In this document: piece after piece, positions 20,752 to 29,380 of the stretch
How positions within the stretch are numbered: position 1 is the stretch's first letter
Layout of the letters: each line of letters begins with the position of its first letter
Source of the DNA: Amphimallon solstitiale
Taxonomy: Eukaryota > Arthropoda > Insecta > Coleoptera > Scarabaeidae
Length of the DNA stretch: 64,000 bases
Assembly: GCA_963170755.1 (NCBI GenBank)
Contig: OY720677.1
Span: 79,461,152 to 79,525,151, forward strand
Reading direction: 5' to 3'
The notes under the pieces: generated by a model
Database searches by the model: none
Told to the model about the DNA's origin: nothing
The model's input: the letters and a program-made list of their open reading frames with translations, nothing else
Made by a program: the position numbers and the translations under genes

Positions 20752-21441
20752 ATGAGACTTGTGAAGCAGAAGGATGCACTTGAAATAATCAACTTGGATT
20801 TGGACGTTGATGAAAAGGGTAAATTTCGGAAACATAGCAGCCTACTACCGAACTCCATTAGAGCGCTACTTTGCGGTGCATCAAACTCTGGGAAAACAAA
20901 TCTCATGCTATCGTTATTATTCAATGAAAATGGTCTCAAGTTCGAAAACGTATACATTTATTCCAAGTCTTTATATCAAGCTAAATATAAGCTGTTGGAG
21001 AATGTTTTAAATAATGTTAAAGATGTGAAATATTTTCCTTGTAAGGAGAATGATGATATAATAGACCCCATGGAGGCTGAGAGAAATTCGATATTCATTT
21101 TTGACGATGTGGCGTGCGATAAGCAAAACAATATTAGAAAATATTTTTGTATGGGTAGACATAAGTGTGTTGATAGCTTTTATTTATGTCAAACTTATAC
21201 TAGTATTCCGAAACAGCTAGTTAGGGATAATGCTAATTTTTTGGTATTATTTAAGCAGGATAATACGAATCTACAACATATTTACAACGATCATGTTGGA
21301 GTTGACATGTCATTTGAGCGGTTTAAATCGGTTTGTGGTGAGTGTTGGAAAGATAAATACGGATTTCTGGTGATAGACAAGGATAGTGATTTGCATAATG
21401 GTCGTTATAGGAAGGGTTTTGATCGCTATATATGCTGGTGA
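20752..21441 (+). CDS. atp: Polinton-1 genome-packaging ATPase (FtsK/HerA type)
   Basis: 229 residues starting MRLVKQKDALEI. The Walker A motif is CGASNSGKTNLM (residues about 43-53) and Walker B is SIFIFDDVACD (about 119), followed by GRHKCVDSFYLCQTYTSIPK, the sensor region of A32-like packaging ATPases. This enzyme would drive Polinton DNA into preformed capsids. The ORF is intact, with the family's usual length. The Polinton-2 copy starts with the same MRLVKQK and is frameshifted. It is the first gene of the rightward block, transcribed from the divergent promoter shared with the phospholipase gene. Confidence 0.92.
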   Translation: MRLVKQKDALEIINLDLDVDEKGKFRKHSSLLPNSIRALLCGASNSGKTNLMLSLLFNENGLKFENVYIYSKSLYQAKYKLLENVLNNVKDVKYFPCKENDDIIDPMEAERNSIFIFDDVACDKQNNIRKYFCMGRHKCVDSFYLCQTYTSIPKQLVRDNANFLVLFKQDNTNLQHIYNDHVGVDMSFERFKSVCGECWKDKYGFLVIDKDSDLHNGRYRKGFDRYICW

Positions 21442-21486
21442 ATTATTCATTTTATTCAGTTAATATATATCTGTCTGCAAATAATC

Positions 21487-22437
21487 ATGCACAGGCAGGC
21501 AGTTAATAGTAGAAAAATGGATTACGAGAAATTGAAGCGTGATATTATTAAGGCAAGTAAAGTTATTAGGAATAAGTATATGCAATTGAAGCTTAATCGT
21601 TCCGATGAGGATTATTTAATACGAAAAATGTTTAAGCCCATTACTCAGAACCTAGATGGTTTGAGCACGACAATAAAGCAGGAAACACAAACAATTAAGG
21701 AGCCCATAATGAATATTACAAACACTTTGAAAAATAGAGGAAAGCTGATAAAAAAACAAGAGATAGAAAAGAGCTCTTCGATTAATCCATTCGATGAGCA
21801 GTCTAATCCATTGGTGGAAGAGGATCCGCATTCACATAACACGTTTTATGGAGATCTTAATCCTTTACCGAGAGAGTTTGTGCGAGGTCTTTTTCAAGAT
21901 ACAAGCAATGTATATGATACAACGTATGGTGTTACATTCGAACCCGAAACAAATAGATTGAAATTGGGTGGGCATACATTATATCTAGATGGTAAAGACA
22001 TAATAATCAATAATAAGCTGTTTACGGGTTCTCATGGTCTTTATGAATTAATATTTAAAACTAGACCAAGTAGATATAATGAGGAGGATTTATCACATTA
22101 CTATGATATTTTACACGAAACCAATGTGCATCGCAAACTGTTCCAACTCAAAAATGACTTGAGGGGGACTAGAGGCCACAAATGGCGTGAAATAATAAAA
22201 CCTCTTCTTGCTAAATATTCCAGTTCGACTTCAGAAACATGGTTTGGCGGACATATAGGCAGCATGCTTGTTTCCAACACCAATGATAGATATCAATACG
22301 TCTATTGGGACGACATAAACGAGCTCGTGGATCGTCTTAAACTTTTGAAGGCCTCTCGGGATTCTGGCAATGAAAGTACCCATAATGAAATGCAGTCCAT
22401 CATCGAGGAGCTTAAAAAATGCGGCGTAATTGAATAA
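21487..22437 (+). CDS. Polinton-1 conserved protein of unknown function
   Basis: Up to 316 residues; the ATG at 21487 or the one 12 codons later (MDYEKLKRDI) could start it. The N-terminal third is helical and charged (IIKASKVIRNKYMQLK, LIRKMFKPI). A central region has PREFVRGLFQDTSNVYDTTYGV and ETNRLKLGGHTLYLDGKDIIINN. It is followed by GLYELIFKTRPSRYNEEDL and a C-terminus YWDDINELVDRLKLLKASRDSGN...SIIEELKKCGVIE. These blocks are widespread in insect Polintons and nearby uncharacterised ORFs but have no assigned role that I know. The ORF is intact and lies between ATPase and fibre-like gene in both Polintons. A virion or assembly role is a guess from position only. Confidence 0.75.
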   Translation: MHRQAVNSRKMDYEKLKRDIIKASKVIRNKYMQLKLNRSDEDYLIRKMFKPITQNLDGLSTTIKQETQTIKEPIMNITNTLKNRGKLIKKQEIEKSSSINPFDEQSNPLVEEDPHSHNTFYGDLNPLPREFVRGLFQDTSNVYDTTYGVTFEPETNRLKLGGHTLYLDGKDIIINNKLFTGSHGLYELIFKTRPSRYNEEDLSHYYDILHETNVHRKLFQLKNDLRGTRGHKWREIIKPLLAKYSSSTSETWFGGHIGSMLVSNTNDRYQYVYWDDINELVDRLKLLKASRDSGNESTHNEMQSIIEELKKCGVIE

Positions 22438-22473
22438 ATATTTAATACTCTCATTCTTTTCCTCAGTATCGTC

Positions 22474-23370
22474 ATGAGTGTAGACAAATTTGGCCGATAT
22501 CTTAGCAGCGGTTAGGCTAGCGTTAAACGTCAAAAGCCATCTCTGCCATTAACAGAGGAAGGTGATGTTGATATTGGCGGTAAACGTATTTGTCGTGTAG
22601 CAGATCCTATACACGATCAGGATTCTGTTAATAAGCGTCACCTATCTAGAATACTTGGCGTAATAGATCTAAGGATTGATAATGTGGTGAGTGATATTCA
22701 AATAAAAATAGACGCCTCAAATTCCAAAGTGGCTGAGGATATTAGTGATATCATACATCATATGCAGACTGCTGTTGAGAATAGAATCGAAAATGAACTA
22801 GACAATTTAAGGAACAATCTCGCAACAACCACCTGGGTTAGTGACAAGATTGATAAAATTAAGAGGGAATTGGATGAGAACTTGAATGCATTTAAAACTA
22901 ATTTAAATAAAACTGTTAATTTGGATATATTTAAGGGTATTGTTAATGTTAGTGTAAATAATGTGCAACAGTCGATTAATGGAAAGTTAAACCAGATGCA
23001 AGCTAGTGTTGAGAAGAAGATTGATGCTAAATTTGATGTTTTAAGAAAAAACCATGCTACAAATTCTGAAGTTAGTAAAAGGATTGAAAAAATTAAGAAG
23101 GATTTGGATGGTGAAATACTTGCACTGAGAAATAATTTAAATAAGGGCGTTAACTTGGATACAATCAAAGGGATTGTCGAAGTTAGTGCAAATACTCTAC
23201 AAGCTGAAACTAATCAAAAGCTGTATCGAATGGAAAAAAGTGTTGAGAGTAGAATTGAGGTTAAACTCAATGCTAAACTGGAAGCTATAAGAAAAAAACT
23301 TGAAAAGAAATCAGGGAATTCCCCACCCCCACAACCACCACCACCACCCCGACCGCTCGCAAGACCATAG
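22474..23370 (+). pseudogene. Polinton-1 coiled-coil, fibre-like protein with an early stop
   Basis: The gene starts at an ATG at 22474 (MSVDKFGRYLSSG). An in-frame TAG follows at codon 14 (22513-22515), after which the same frame stays open to 23370. Next comes KRICRVADPIHDQDSVNKRHL, which resembles the N-terminal anchor of phage and adenovirus-like fibres and short tail proteins. Three related coiled-coil units of about 70-95 residues follow (pattern VNLD.FKGIV.VS.N..Q, then ......VE..ID.K...LRK). The C-terminus is a proline tract (PPPQPPPPPRP). A trimeric spike or fibre is the likely role, inferred from pattern. The Polinton-2 homologue (59385-59927) has no stop at this position. Confidence 0.65.
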
Positions 23371-23454
23371 AGACGAAACATAATTTTAATTCATTTACCA
23401 TCGCATTGTTCTACCTACGTGATGTATTAACACGCTGAACAATAATTGTTAATT

Positions 23455-24378
23455 ATGAATAGTATTAAGCGTCATTTAGTTGATGAGCTGCATAGGCCGG
23501 CTCGTAGATTCTTTCCCAGACGTCGCGTCATTATTAGAGGGTTTGACGATGTTTAGCAGATTGACTTGGCCGAATTTATACCTCATGCTCGAGAGAATGG
23601 CGGGTATAGATATATACTTGTGGTTATAGACTGTTTCTCGAAATTTTTATGGACTCGACCCCTTAAATCGAAAACCGGTCTGGATGTATGTAATGCTATG
23701 GAAGGCATTCTACAAGACACTCGACAGCCGAAAAATATACAGTCCGACAATGGTAAAGAGTTTTATAATACTCGATTTCAAAATCTCATGAAGAAATATG
23801 GTATAAACCATTATTCAACATATAGTACAATGAAAGCGTCTATTGCCGAACGTGTTATTCGTACGCTAAAGGGTAGATTATATAAGGAATTTACAATGAG
23901 AGGTAGCTATAAGTGGATAGATATTTTACCCTCCGTGACTGATACGTATAATAAAACAAAGCATCGAACAATTAAAATGCGACCTTGCGATGTGACTAAA
24001 AAGAATGAGAAGCTCCTGCTTTCTACTATCTACAATGATGTGCAAACAGCTGTGAAGCGGAAATATAAAGTTGGTGACATCGTGCGGATAAGTAAATTCA
24101 AAAGTGTTTTCTCGAAAGGCTATCTCAGGAACTGGGGTAGTGAATTGTTCAAGATTATTAAAGCTAATGCTACAAATCCGCCAACATATATGCTGGAGGA
24201 TATGAATGGAGATCCGATTTTGGGTTGTTTCTACGAACATGAATTGCAGAAAACTAAACATAAAGATGTATATCTGATTGAAAAAGTATTACGTGTAAAG
24301 GACGGAAAAGCTTATGTAAAATGGTTAGGGTTCGATAATTCGCATAATAGCTGGATTGACGAGGATAATGTTTTGTAA
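23455..24378 (+). pseudogene. int: Polinton-1 integrase with chromodomain, one nonsense codon
   Basis: The frame starts at ATG 23455 and runs to 24378 (about 307 codons), broken only by TAG at 23554-23556. There the Polinton-2 copy has Trp (DDLWQTDL), so TGG to TAG is likely. The rve-type catalytic core shows QIDLAEF (first Asp), IQSDNGKEFYN (second Asp) and KASIAERVIRTLKG (Glu). An SH3-like basic region follows (YKVGDIVRISKFKSVF), and then a C-terminal chromodomain (YLIEKVLRVKDGKAYVKWLGF...WIDED). The protein would insert the element and create the 6-bp duplication. The catalytic residues remain, so the stop may be the only inactivating change. Confidence 0.93.
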
Positions 24379-24768
24379 TTTTATTAAAACTGTATATTAT
24401 GATTATATAAAAATAAAAAAGTATTAATTCTATACATGCACGCATTTTTATTTAAGGTGAATTACATATCTGTATCCTAACATCCTGTATAAAGCAATAT
24501 AAGAAGTTTTTAATCGTGAGAACGTATAAACGTTCAGCTGCAAAACATTATTCTTATATATAGTCGCATTAAAAAATATGACTTCTATGTCTACGCATTT
24601 CTTTAAGTGAGATGCACTTTATATATATCTAAAAGGGGTATTTTAAGGAAAAAATGTTGGATGCTATATTCTCTTTATTTAATAATGTATATTACATATA
24701 TTTATTTATAAAATTATATAAAGTGTACAACAAAAGACCTAATCATATATTTTTCCATATTCTCCATT
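24379..24768. other. Polinton-1 intergenic stretch between convergent genes
   Basis: AT-rich sequence between the integrase stop and the small leftward ORF. I see AATAAA-type signals on the plus strand shortly after the integrase stop (AAAAATAAAAAAG, 24410-24422) but no ORF of note. Confidence 0.4.
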
Positions 24769-24918
24769 TTATAGCTTTATTTTACTAATATTTGTCACCA
24801 ACGCATACATTTCTAAATCAGATTTGATTTTTTCAATTTCGGATATAAACCTCATAATTCTAATGTTCAACAAGTCTTTCTTCTGTCTAGGAGCCCTCCG
24901 CCTGCTTTCAACGTACAT
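24769..24918 (-). CDS. Polinton-1 small conserved ORF, 49 residues
   Basis: Too small to be called by length alone. It runs from ATG 24918 to TAA at 24769-24771. The basic N-terminus (MYVESRRRAPRQKK) precedes a helical, heptad-like stretch (LLNIRIMRFISEIEKIKSDL) and ends NISKIKL. The matching position of Polinton-2 (48609-48757) has a diverged copy with the same layout (RRILKLKIKL, RIEKYKSELK, then NIRKIKL). Retention in two separate elements supports a real gene. A short coiled-coil dimer or a DNA-binding peptide is possible; function unknown. Confidence 0.6.
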   Translation of the reverse strand: MYVESRRRAPRQKKDLLNIRIMRFISEIEKIKSDLEMYALVTNISKIKL

Positions 24919-24973
24919 TGTCGACTGATGTATTTCCAGCAAGTCTAGACATGTTTAGGCGGGTTTGTACATG

Positions 24974-25429
24974 TTAGCTACTTGCGAAATGCTTCTGACT
25001 GGCAAATATTACATATCCACCACCAGTCGCGGCCAGCTCGTCATTATAGTCCAATTCAGGATGATTATATTGAGGATACCAACTCATTAACATCTTCGGT
25101 ATGTTCTTATTTAAAGTCAGCACAGTCGATGTTTCTATGTCGAATACGCAAATTTCTGCATGAAGATCTAAATCAGGTTCACATATATATTCATACTCAC
25201 TATAAATGTACCACTTCTTAAGTTGGGTCATATTTGGGTTACAATATTCCAAAACGTTCATTAATTCATCGATATCAAAATATTGCATGTTTTGATATGC
25301 GAATGCTGCTATGAATAAACACTCGCTTTGCGTTAATTCTGAAGATAATAACCAATCTCGCACTATGATAGGTATTTCAATACCATTAGCAGACAAAAAG
25401 TTGTCATATTTCTCATATTGCACCGCCAT
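24974..25429 (-). CDS. Polinton-1 conserved acidic protein of unknown function
   Basis: 151 residues from an ATG at 25429 (MAVQYEKYDNFLSANG). It is acidic and rich in aromatic residues, with IPIIVRDWLLSSELTQSECLFIAAFAYQN, DIDELMNVLEYCNP, EICVFDIETSTV, SWYPQYNHPELDY and a Gly-rich end GGGYVIFASQ. It is the outermost gene at the integrase end, 125 bases from the right terminal repeat, reading inward toward integrase. Polinton-2 has a decayed homologue in the mirrored place (48139-48570) sharing the start, the FMAAFVYQNQNYFDI block and NGGGWVIYACQ. No known domain recognised. Confidence 0.7.
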   Translation of the reverse strand: MAVQYEKYDNFLSANGIEIPIIVRDWLLSSELTQSECLFIAAFAYQNMQYFDIDELMNVLEYCNPNMTQLKKWYIYSEYEYICEPDLDLHAEICVFDIETSTVLTLNKNIPKMLMSWYPQYNHPELDYNDELAATGGGYVIFASQKHFASS

Positions 25430-25554
25430 TATACTATATAGAAGGTGCTACACCGCTTTGCAATTGATACTGATGATATTACATTCGAAATTCTTATATA
25501 TTTAATATTTAGTTGGGGTAGTATCCATCAGGGGGCGCTTTTTATATTTTCTGC

Positions 25555-26119
25555 GCATGCGGCTATCACAGAAGCAGACAGCCGTTGCGGTTTCCGCTGG
25601 AAACATGTTTAGACCTGTTTGAAGTACATTGAGAAGCGCGATAGCAAGCCTGGTAATTTATTCAGGAATTCTCTCGAAGCAAAGACCATCTTGATGGTCC
25701 GCCATTTTGTCTGACGTCACCTTAGTTTGGCTAGTGACCATGAGAGGATGCTGCATTAGTTAGGTTGGTAATCATGAGAGATGCCATTTCTTGGTCAGTG
25801 GCTGTGAGAGGGCGTCATGGTATTTGGGTTGGTAATGATGAAATCTGCCATTTTGGGCTGGCGACCATGAGGGGGCGCCACATCGGTTGGGTTGGTAATG
25901 ATGAAATCTGCCATTTTTAGTTGGGTTGGTAATGATGAAATCTGCCATTTTTAGTTGGGTTGGTAATGATGAAATCTGCAATTTTTAGTTGGGTTGGAGG
26001 CCGCGAGGGGGCGCCACATCAGTTGGGTTGGCAGAGGGCGCCACTAGGGCGAGGGGGGGTGAGGGGGAGCTGGGTGAGAGGGGGAGGAGGTGTTCCAGAA
26101 CCGGCCTAAGTACCCTACT
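25555..26119 (-). repeat. Polinton-1 right terminal inverted repeat
   Basis: 565 bp, the inverted partner of 10005-10637. It carries three consecutive ~36-bp AAAAATNGCAGATTTCATCA units but lacks the extra GCGCCCCCTCGCGG-containing block of the left end, which explains the length difference. Confidence 0.95.
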
Positions 26120-26125
26120 CAAATT
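26120..26125. repeat. Target-site duplication, right copy (CAAATT)
   Basis: Perfect match to 9999-10004. Removing one copy and the Polinton restores the reading frame of the Tigger transposase across the site. Confidence 0.95.
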
Positions 26126-27432
26126 AATGGAAAAAGAATTTTACAAATGGTTTCTTAAACAAAGATAGCGTAATTTACATGTAAGTGGCGACATAATTCG
26201 AGAAAAAGCATTAACCTTATGTGGAAACGAAACATTTACAGCTAGTGATGTTTGGCTGCAGTGATTTTAGACCCATTATGGCATTCGATTTCTAAAAATA
26301 ACGGGAGAAAAATTATCTTCTCAGCCGGAATTGGTCGATCTGTTTAAACAGGAATTATGCAGAATTATACAAGAACTAAATTTAAGTCACCAACAAATAT
26401 ATAATGCAGATGAGACGAGATTATTTTGGTAGCTCCTCCCCGAAAAGACTTACGTTCCTTTATCAGAAAAAACAGCCCCAGGGTTAAAAATTGCAAAGCA
26501 AAGATTGACTTTCTTAGGCTGCACAAATGCTACAGGCCAACATAAATTGACACCTCTTATTGTTGGAAAATTTAGGAACCCGAGAGCATTAAGTAAATTC
26601 CAAAATCCTGTGATTTACAAACATTCAAAAAATGCATGGATGACTTGTGAAATCTTTAAGAAGTGGTTTTTTAAGAATTTTGTCCCTGAGGTAAGCTTAT
26701 GTTATATAATGTAAAAAACGTAGATAAATAAAATAATACATTCCCTTACGCATTTGTAGGTAAAGAAGTTTTTAAAATCCCATGGGTTGCCTCCAAGAGC
26801 CATTCTTCTACTATATAATGCTCCTAGTCACCCACCAAAAGAGAAGCTAGGAAAAGCCTTTTAAGTTCAATTGTAGGAAAAAGTGGTCAATTAACAGAGA
26901 GTCTGAAACTTTTAACAATACGGGATGCTATAATGCATCTGACGATTGCGTGTAATAAACTTAATCCTGATATAATTCGTAAATGTTGGAATAACATTTT
27001 AAAGTGTAACGAACCGGACGAAGATGATATTCCCCTATCGGCAATTGTGAAGCAAATTAATGCCGCTAAAGAGATTGACTACAATGAAGCACTTAAGGAC
27101 ACAGTCACACTCTTAATGAAATAAATTATGGTAACACATCTGAAGACATAGAAATATGGAATGAAGATCGTCAAGATGGATCTGATATCGAAATCTTCGA
27201 CGATGAAATTCCTGAGGATGAGGAAGCAGAATTAGATCCTCAGCGTGTTTCACATGCTGCTGCTGCAAAAGCTTTGGGTTTAGCAGTGCAATGGGCTCAA
27301 GAAAATAATCTTGACATGAGTAAAAATTTATTGCTTCAAAATATATTAGAAGAGGCTGTCCTTTTGAATATTCAATCTAAAAAGATTCAGAAAAAAATTA
27401 CACATTTTTTCAGACCTAAAATAAATATGTAA
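26126..27432 (+). pseudogene. Tigger/pogo transposase, DDE-domain piece with a spliceosomal intron
   Basis: This continues the transposase after the Polinton. A second HTH_Tnp_Tc5-like region (REKALTLCGNETF) has in-frame stops near 26168 and 26260. The DDE core follows: YNADETRLFW for the first Asp, LTFLGCTNATGQHKL for the following strands, then LLYNAPSHP, where Tigger proteins have LLDNAPSHP. The second catalytic Asp is therefore Tyr here. The frame is interrupted by a 69-bp intron at 26691-26759 (GTAAGC donor, TTTGTAG acceptor) that splices in phase. The C-terminus is acidic and ends ITHFFRPKINM at 27432. Several stops and the lost Asp show the gene is inactive. Confidence 0.8.
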
Positions 27433-27698
27433 TACGGTTGTACTTTGCAACTTTTTTCTTTCTTAAGGAGATACATAGATATTTACTTTTTGTTACATAG
27501 GATCGTACATACATATTTTTATTTGTTATTTTTTTAATAAATGTTTATTTCGTTTTACATATTATGCATGGTAACTTTCTTTTTGAAATAAAGAGCTTTT
27601 GATAATGTATTTTTATGTACCTTCAATTGTATGAACACCCCCTATAACATGAATGGTCCTTGGTATTTTTGCGTTCACACTATCGAGCTTGTACTGTA

Positions 27699-28053
27699 TA
27701 ATCTATAATAATTGTACTTATTTCTTGAATGAGTACTTTAAAACTAATGTATTTACAAAAACAATATATTAATAAAATATCACTTAGGTATAGTAAAAAG
27801 TATGAGCACATTTATTCTACATTAGAATCGCTGAAGAGATTCAGTAATAAGAGTGCGTGATTACAACATGATCAAGGCATCCTATGCATAAAAACGATCG
27901 GCAGCAAAGATCGTTTACATACATATGTGTGTTACGACTTAGGTATGATCACGTGAACTCAACGTGATCACTGAATCTGTGCAGCGATTTGAGTAATAAT
28001 ATGTAGTTATAATTCTAAACATAGGTATACATATTTTCCTACATGGACATCTT
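27699..28053. other. Short gene-free spacer
   Basis: AT-rich sequence between the Tigger end and the fold-back element. Nothing recognisable. Confidence 0.4.
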
Positions 28054-28118
28054 ATACAGGCTGAGTTTTTTATCTTGAGACAACGGAATATCTGTAAACC
28101 ACTGCATCAAATCAAAAA

Positions 28119-28910
28119 ATGAGGTGTGGCCACCACACGACTTTCTTATACGTATGAAAGTGTTACTTCCGGTCCGAATTTTAAAATTTCATTTATACAA
28201 AAAATATTCCAAATCCAACTCTAAATACTTTTGTACTCTTCATAAATATATATAGAATGCATAATTTACGACATATTTGCAAAAAATCGCTATTCGATAA
28301 GAGTAAAGGTGGTACTTCCGGTCTCAATTTTGAATTTTTTTTTATACAAAAGATATTTAAAAGTATGTTCTAAATACTTTTATACTCGTAATGTACCTGC
28401 CTAGAAAGCATGACTTGCGAGATATTCGCAAAAAACTGATTTTCGATAAGAGTAAAAGACCTACTTCCGGTAGGAATTTCGAAGAACTTTATTAAAACAA
28501 TTTTTCTCAAATTTAATTTTGAGTACATTTGAATTCTTTATAAATTTGTTTAAACTTAGTAATTGACGAAATATTTGCAAAATTCGATTTTTTCACTGAA
28601 GTAAGCTACTACTTCCGGTCTGCCGATTTTGCTCAAATTCTAATCAGTTCTCAAGAGGGAGATTATATTCGTAATAAATACAAAATTTGGAATTGATATC
28701 TACTGCGGTTTGACCGCTATCGTGGTCACACACACAGAGACAGACACACACAAAGAGAGAGAGAGAGAGAGAGACACAGCCACACAGACATTTTTTAAAA
28801 ACCACTTTTTTGGTATCAGGGGACCTCAAAACGTGGACATCTGCAAAAATCTGGAGGTCGAAAATTTTCATCATCACAATACTTCCTTATACTACGTATA
28901 AGAAAGTAAA
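28119..28910 (-). mobile_element. Non-autonomous Helentron/DINE-like element, copy 1
   Basis: Bounded by TGAGGTGTGGCCACCACACG, with a stem-loop, then ACTTTCTTATACGTAT at one side and ACGTATAAGAAAGT at the other, forming subterminal inverted repeats. The interior contains diverged repeats of a TACTTCCGGTC-containing unit and a CACACAGA/GAGA microsatellite (28727-28790). Comparison with the intact right arm of the host fold-back shows insertion within an A-run (T-run on the minus strand) with no clear target duplication, as reported for Helentrons. Copy 2 is at 41680-42627. No coding capacity. Confidence 0.6.
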
Positions 28911-29380
28911 AGACCTTAATAAGATTTGTTATAATGTAGGGGGCTCACTGAATAATGCCGAACTCGATCCCCCTCCTCACCCCTCCAGAATGGGAGGGGG
29001 GACAACTTTGAAATCTTAAATGGGAACCCCCATTTTGTATTGCAGATTCCGATTCTACACCATCAAGTATGTACGTTTTGTTAGAAACTTTTTTTTCTAT
29101 TCGTTACGGATTGCGGTGTAATCGCAAAAAACATGGTTGTGAATGTCTAGAGAAAATACACAAAAAAGAGAAGCAAGCAAACAGGATTTTGTGTTTTTTT
29201 TATTGTAACATAAACTAACATTTCAAAAAGCCATGTACTCGAAACTGTGCCCCAAACTGTGCCCCTCCACTTCGAAACATTTATTTATTCGCAATTGGAA
29301 TGCTATTCAACGATACAAAACCGTACTTTATTCAGTACATGACAAGTTACGAATCGAAAAAAGGTTTCAAACAAAAATTA

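Larger units (their letters stand above)
10005..26119 (+). mobile_element. Polinton-1: complete Polinton/Maverick element, 16,115 bp
   Basis: Both ends start AGTAGGGTACTTAGGCCGG as inverted repeats and are flanked by the same 6-bp target copy. Between them are the Polinton signature genes: protein-primed DNA polymerase B, retroviral-type integrase with a chromodomain, adenain-like cysteine protease, packaging ATPase, and major and minor capsid-type proteins. A phospholipase A2-like protein, a fibre-like coiled coil and several small unknown genes are also present. Polymerase and virion genes run leftward; ATPase, the conserved unknown, fibre and integrase run rightward; two small genes at the right run leftward. 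Stops and frameshifts in polymerase, integrase and fibre, and a lost protease residue, show that this copy can no longer move by itself. Confidence 0.96.
9520..27696 (+). mobile_element. Tigger/pogo-type DNA transposon, split by a Polinton
   Basis: The left end begins CAGTTCAAGTTCGCTAAC after TA at 9518-9519. The right end, read on the other strand, begins CAGTACAAGCTCGATAG and is followed by TA at 27697-27698. The two ends form an imperfect inverted repeat of about 24 bases, and the TA target duplication is that of the Tc1/mariner/pogo superfamily. Subtracting the inserted Polinton and one target copy leaves about 2.06 kb, a usual length for Tigger. The transposase fragments on either side of the Polinton read as one broken gene. 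Confidence 0.87.

Noticed and set aside
28644..28901. Small ORFs over the CACACAGA/GAGA microsatellite
   Set aside because: Frames kept open by the simple repeat inside a noncoding DINE-like element; the same happens at 42387-42617 in copy 2.
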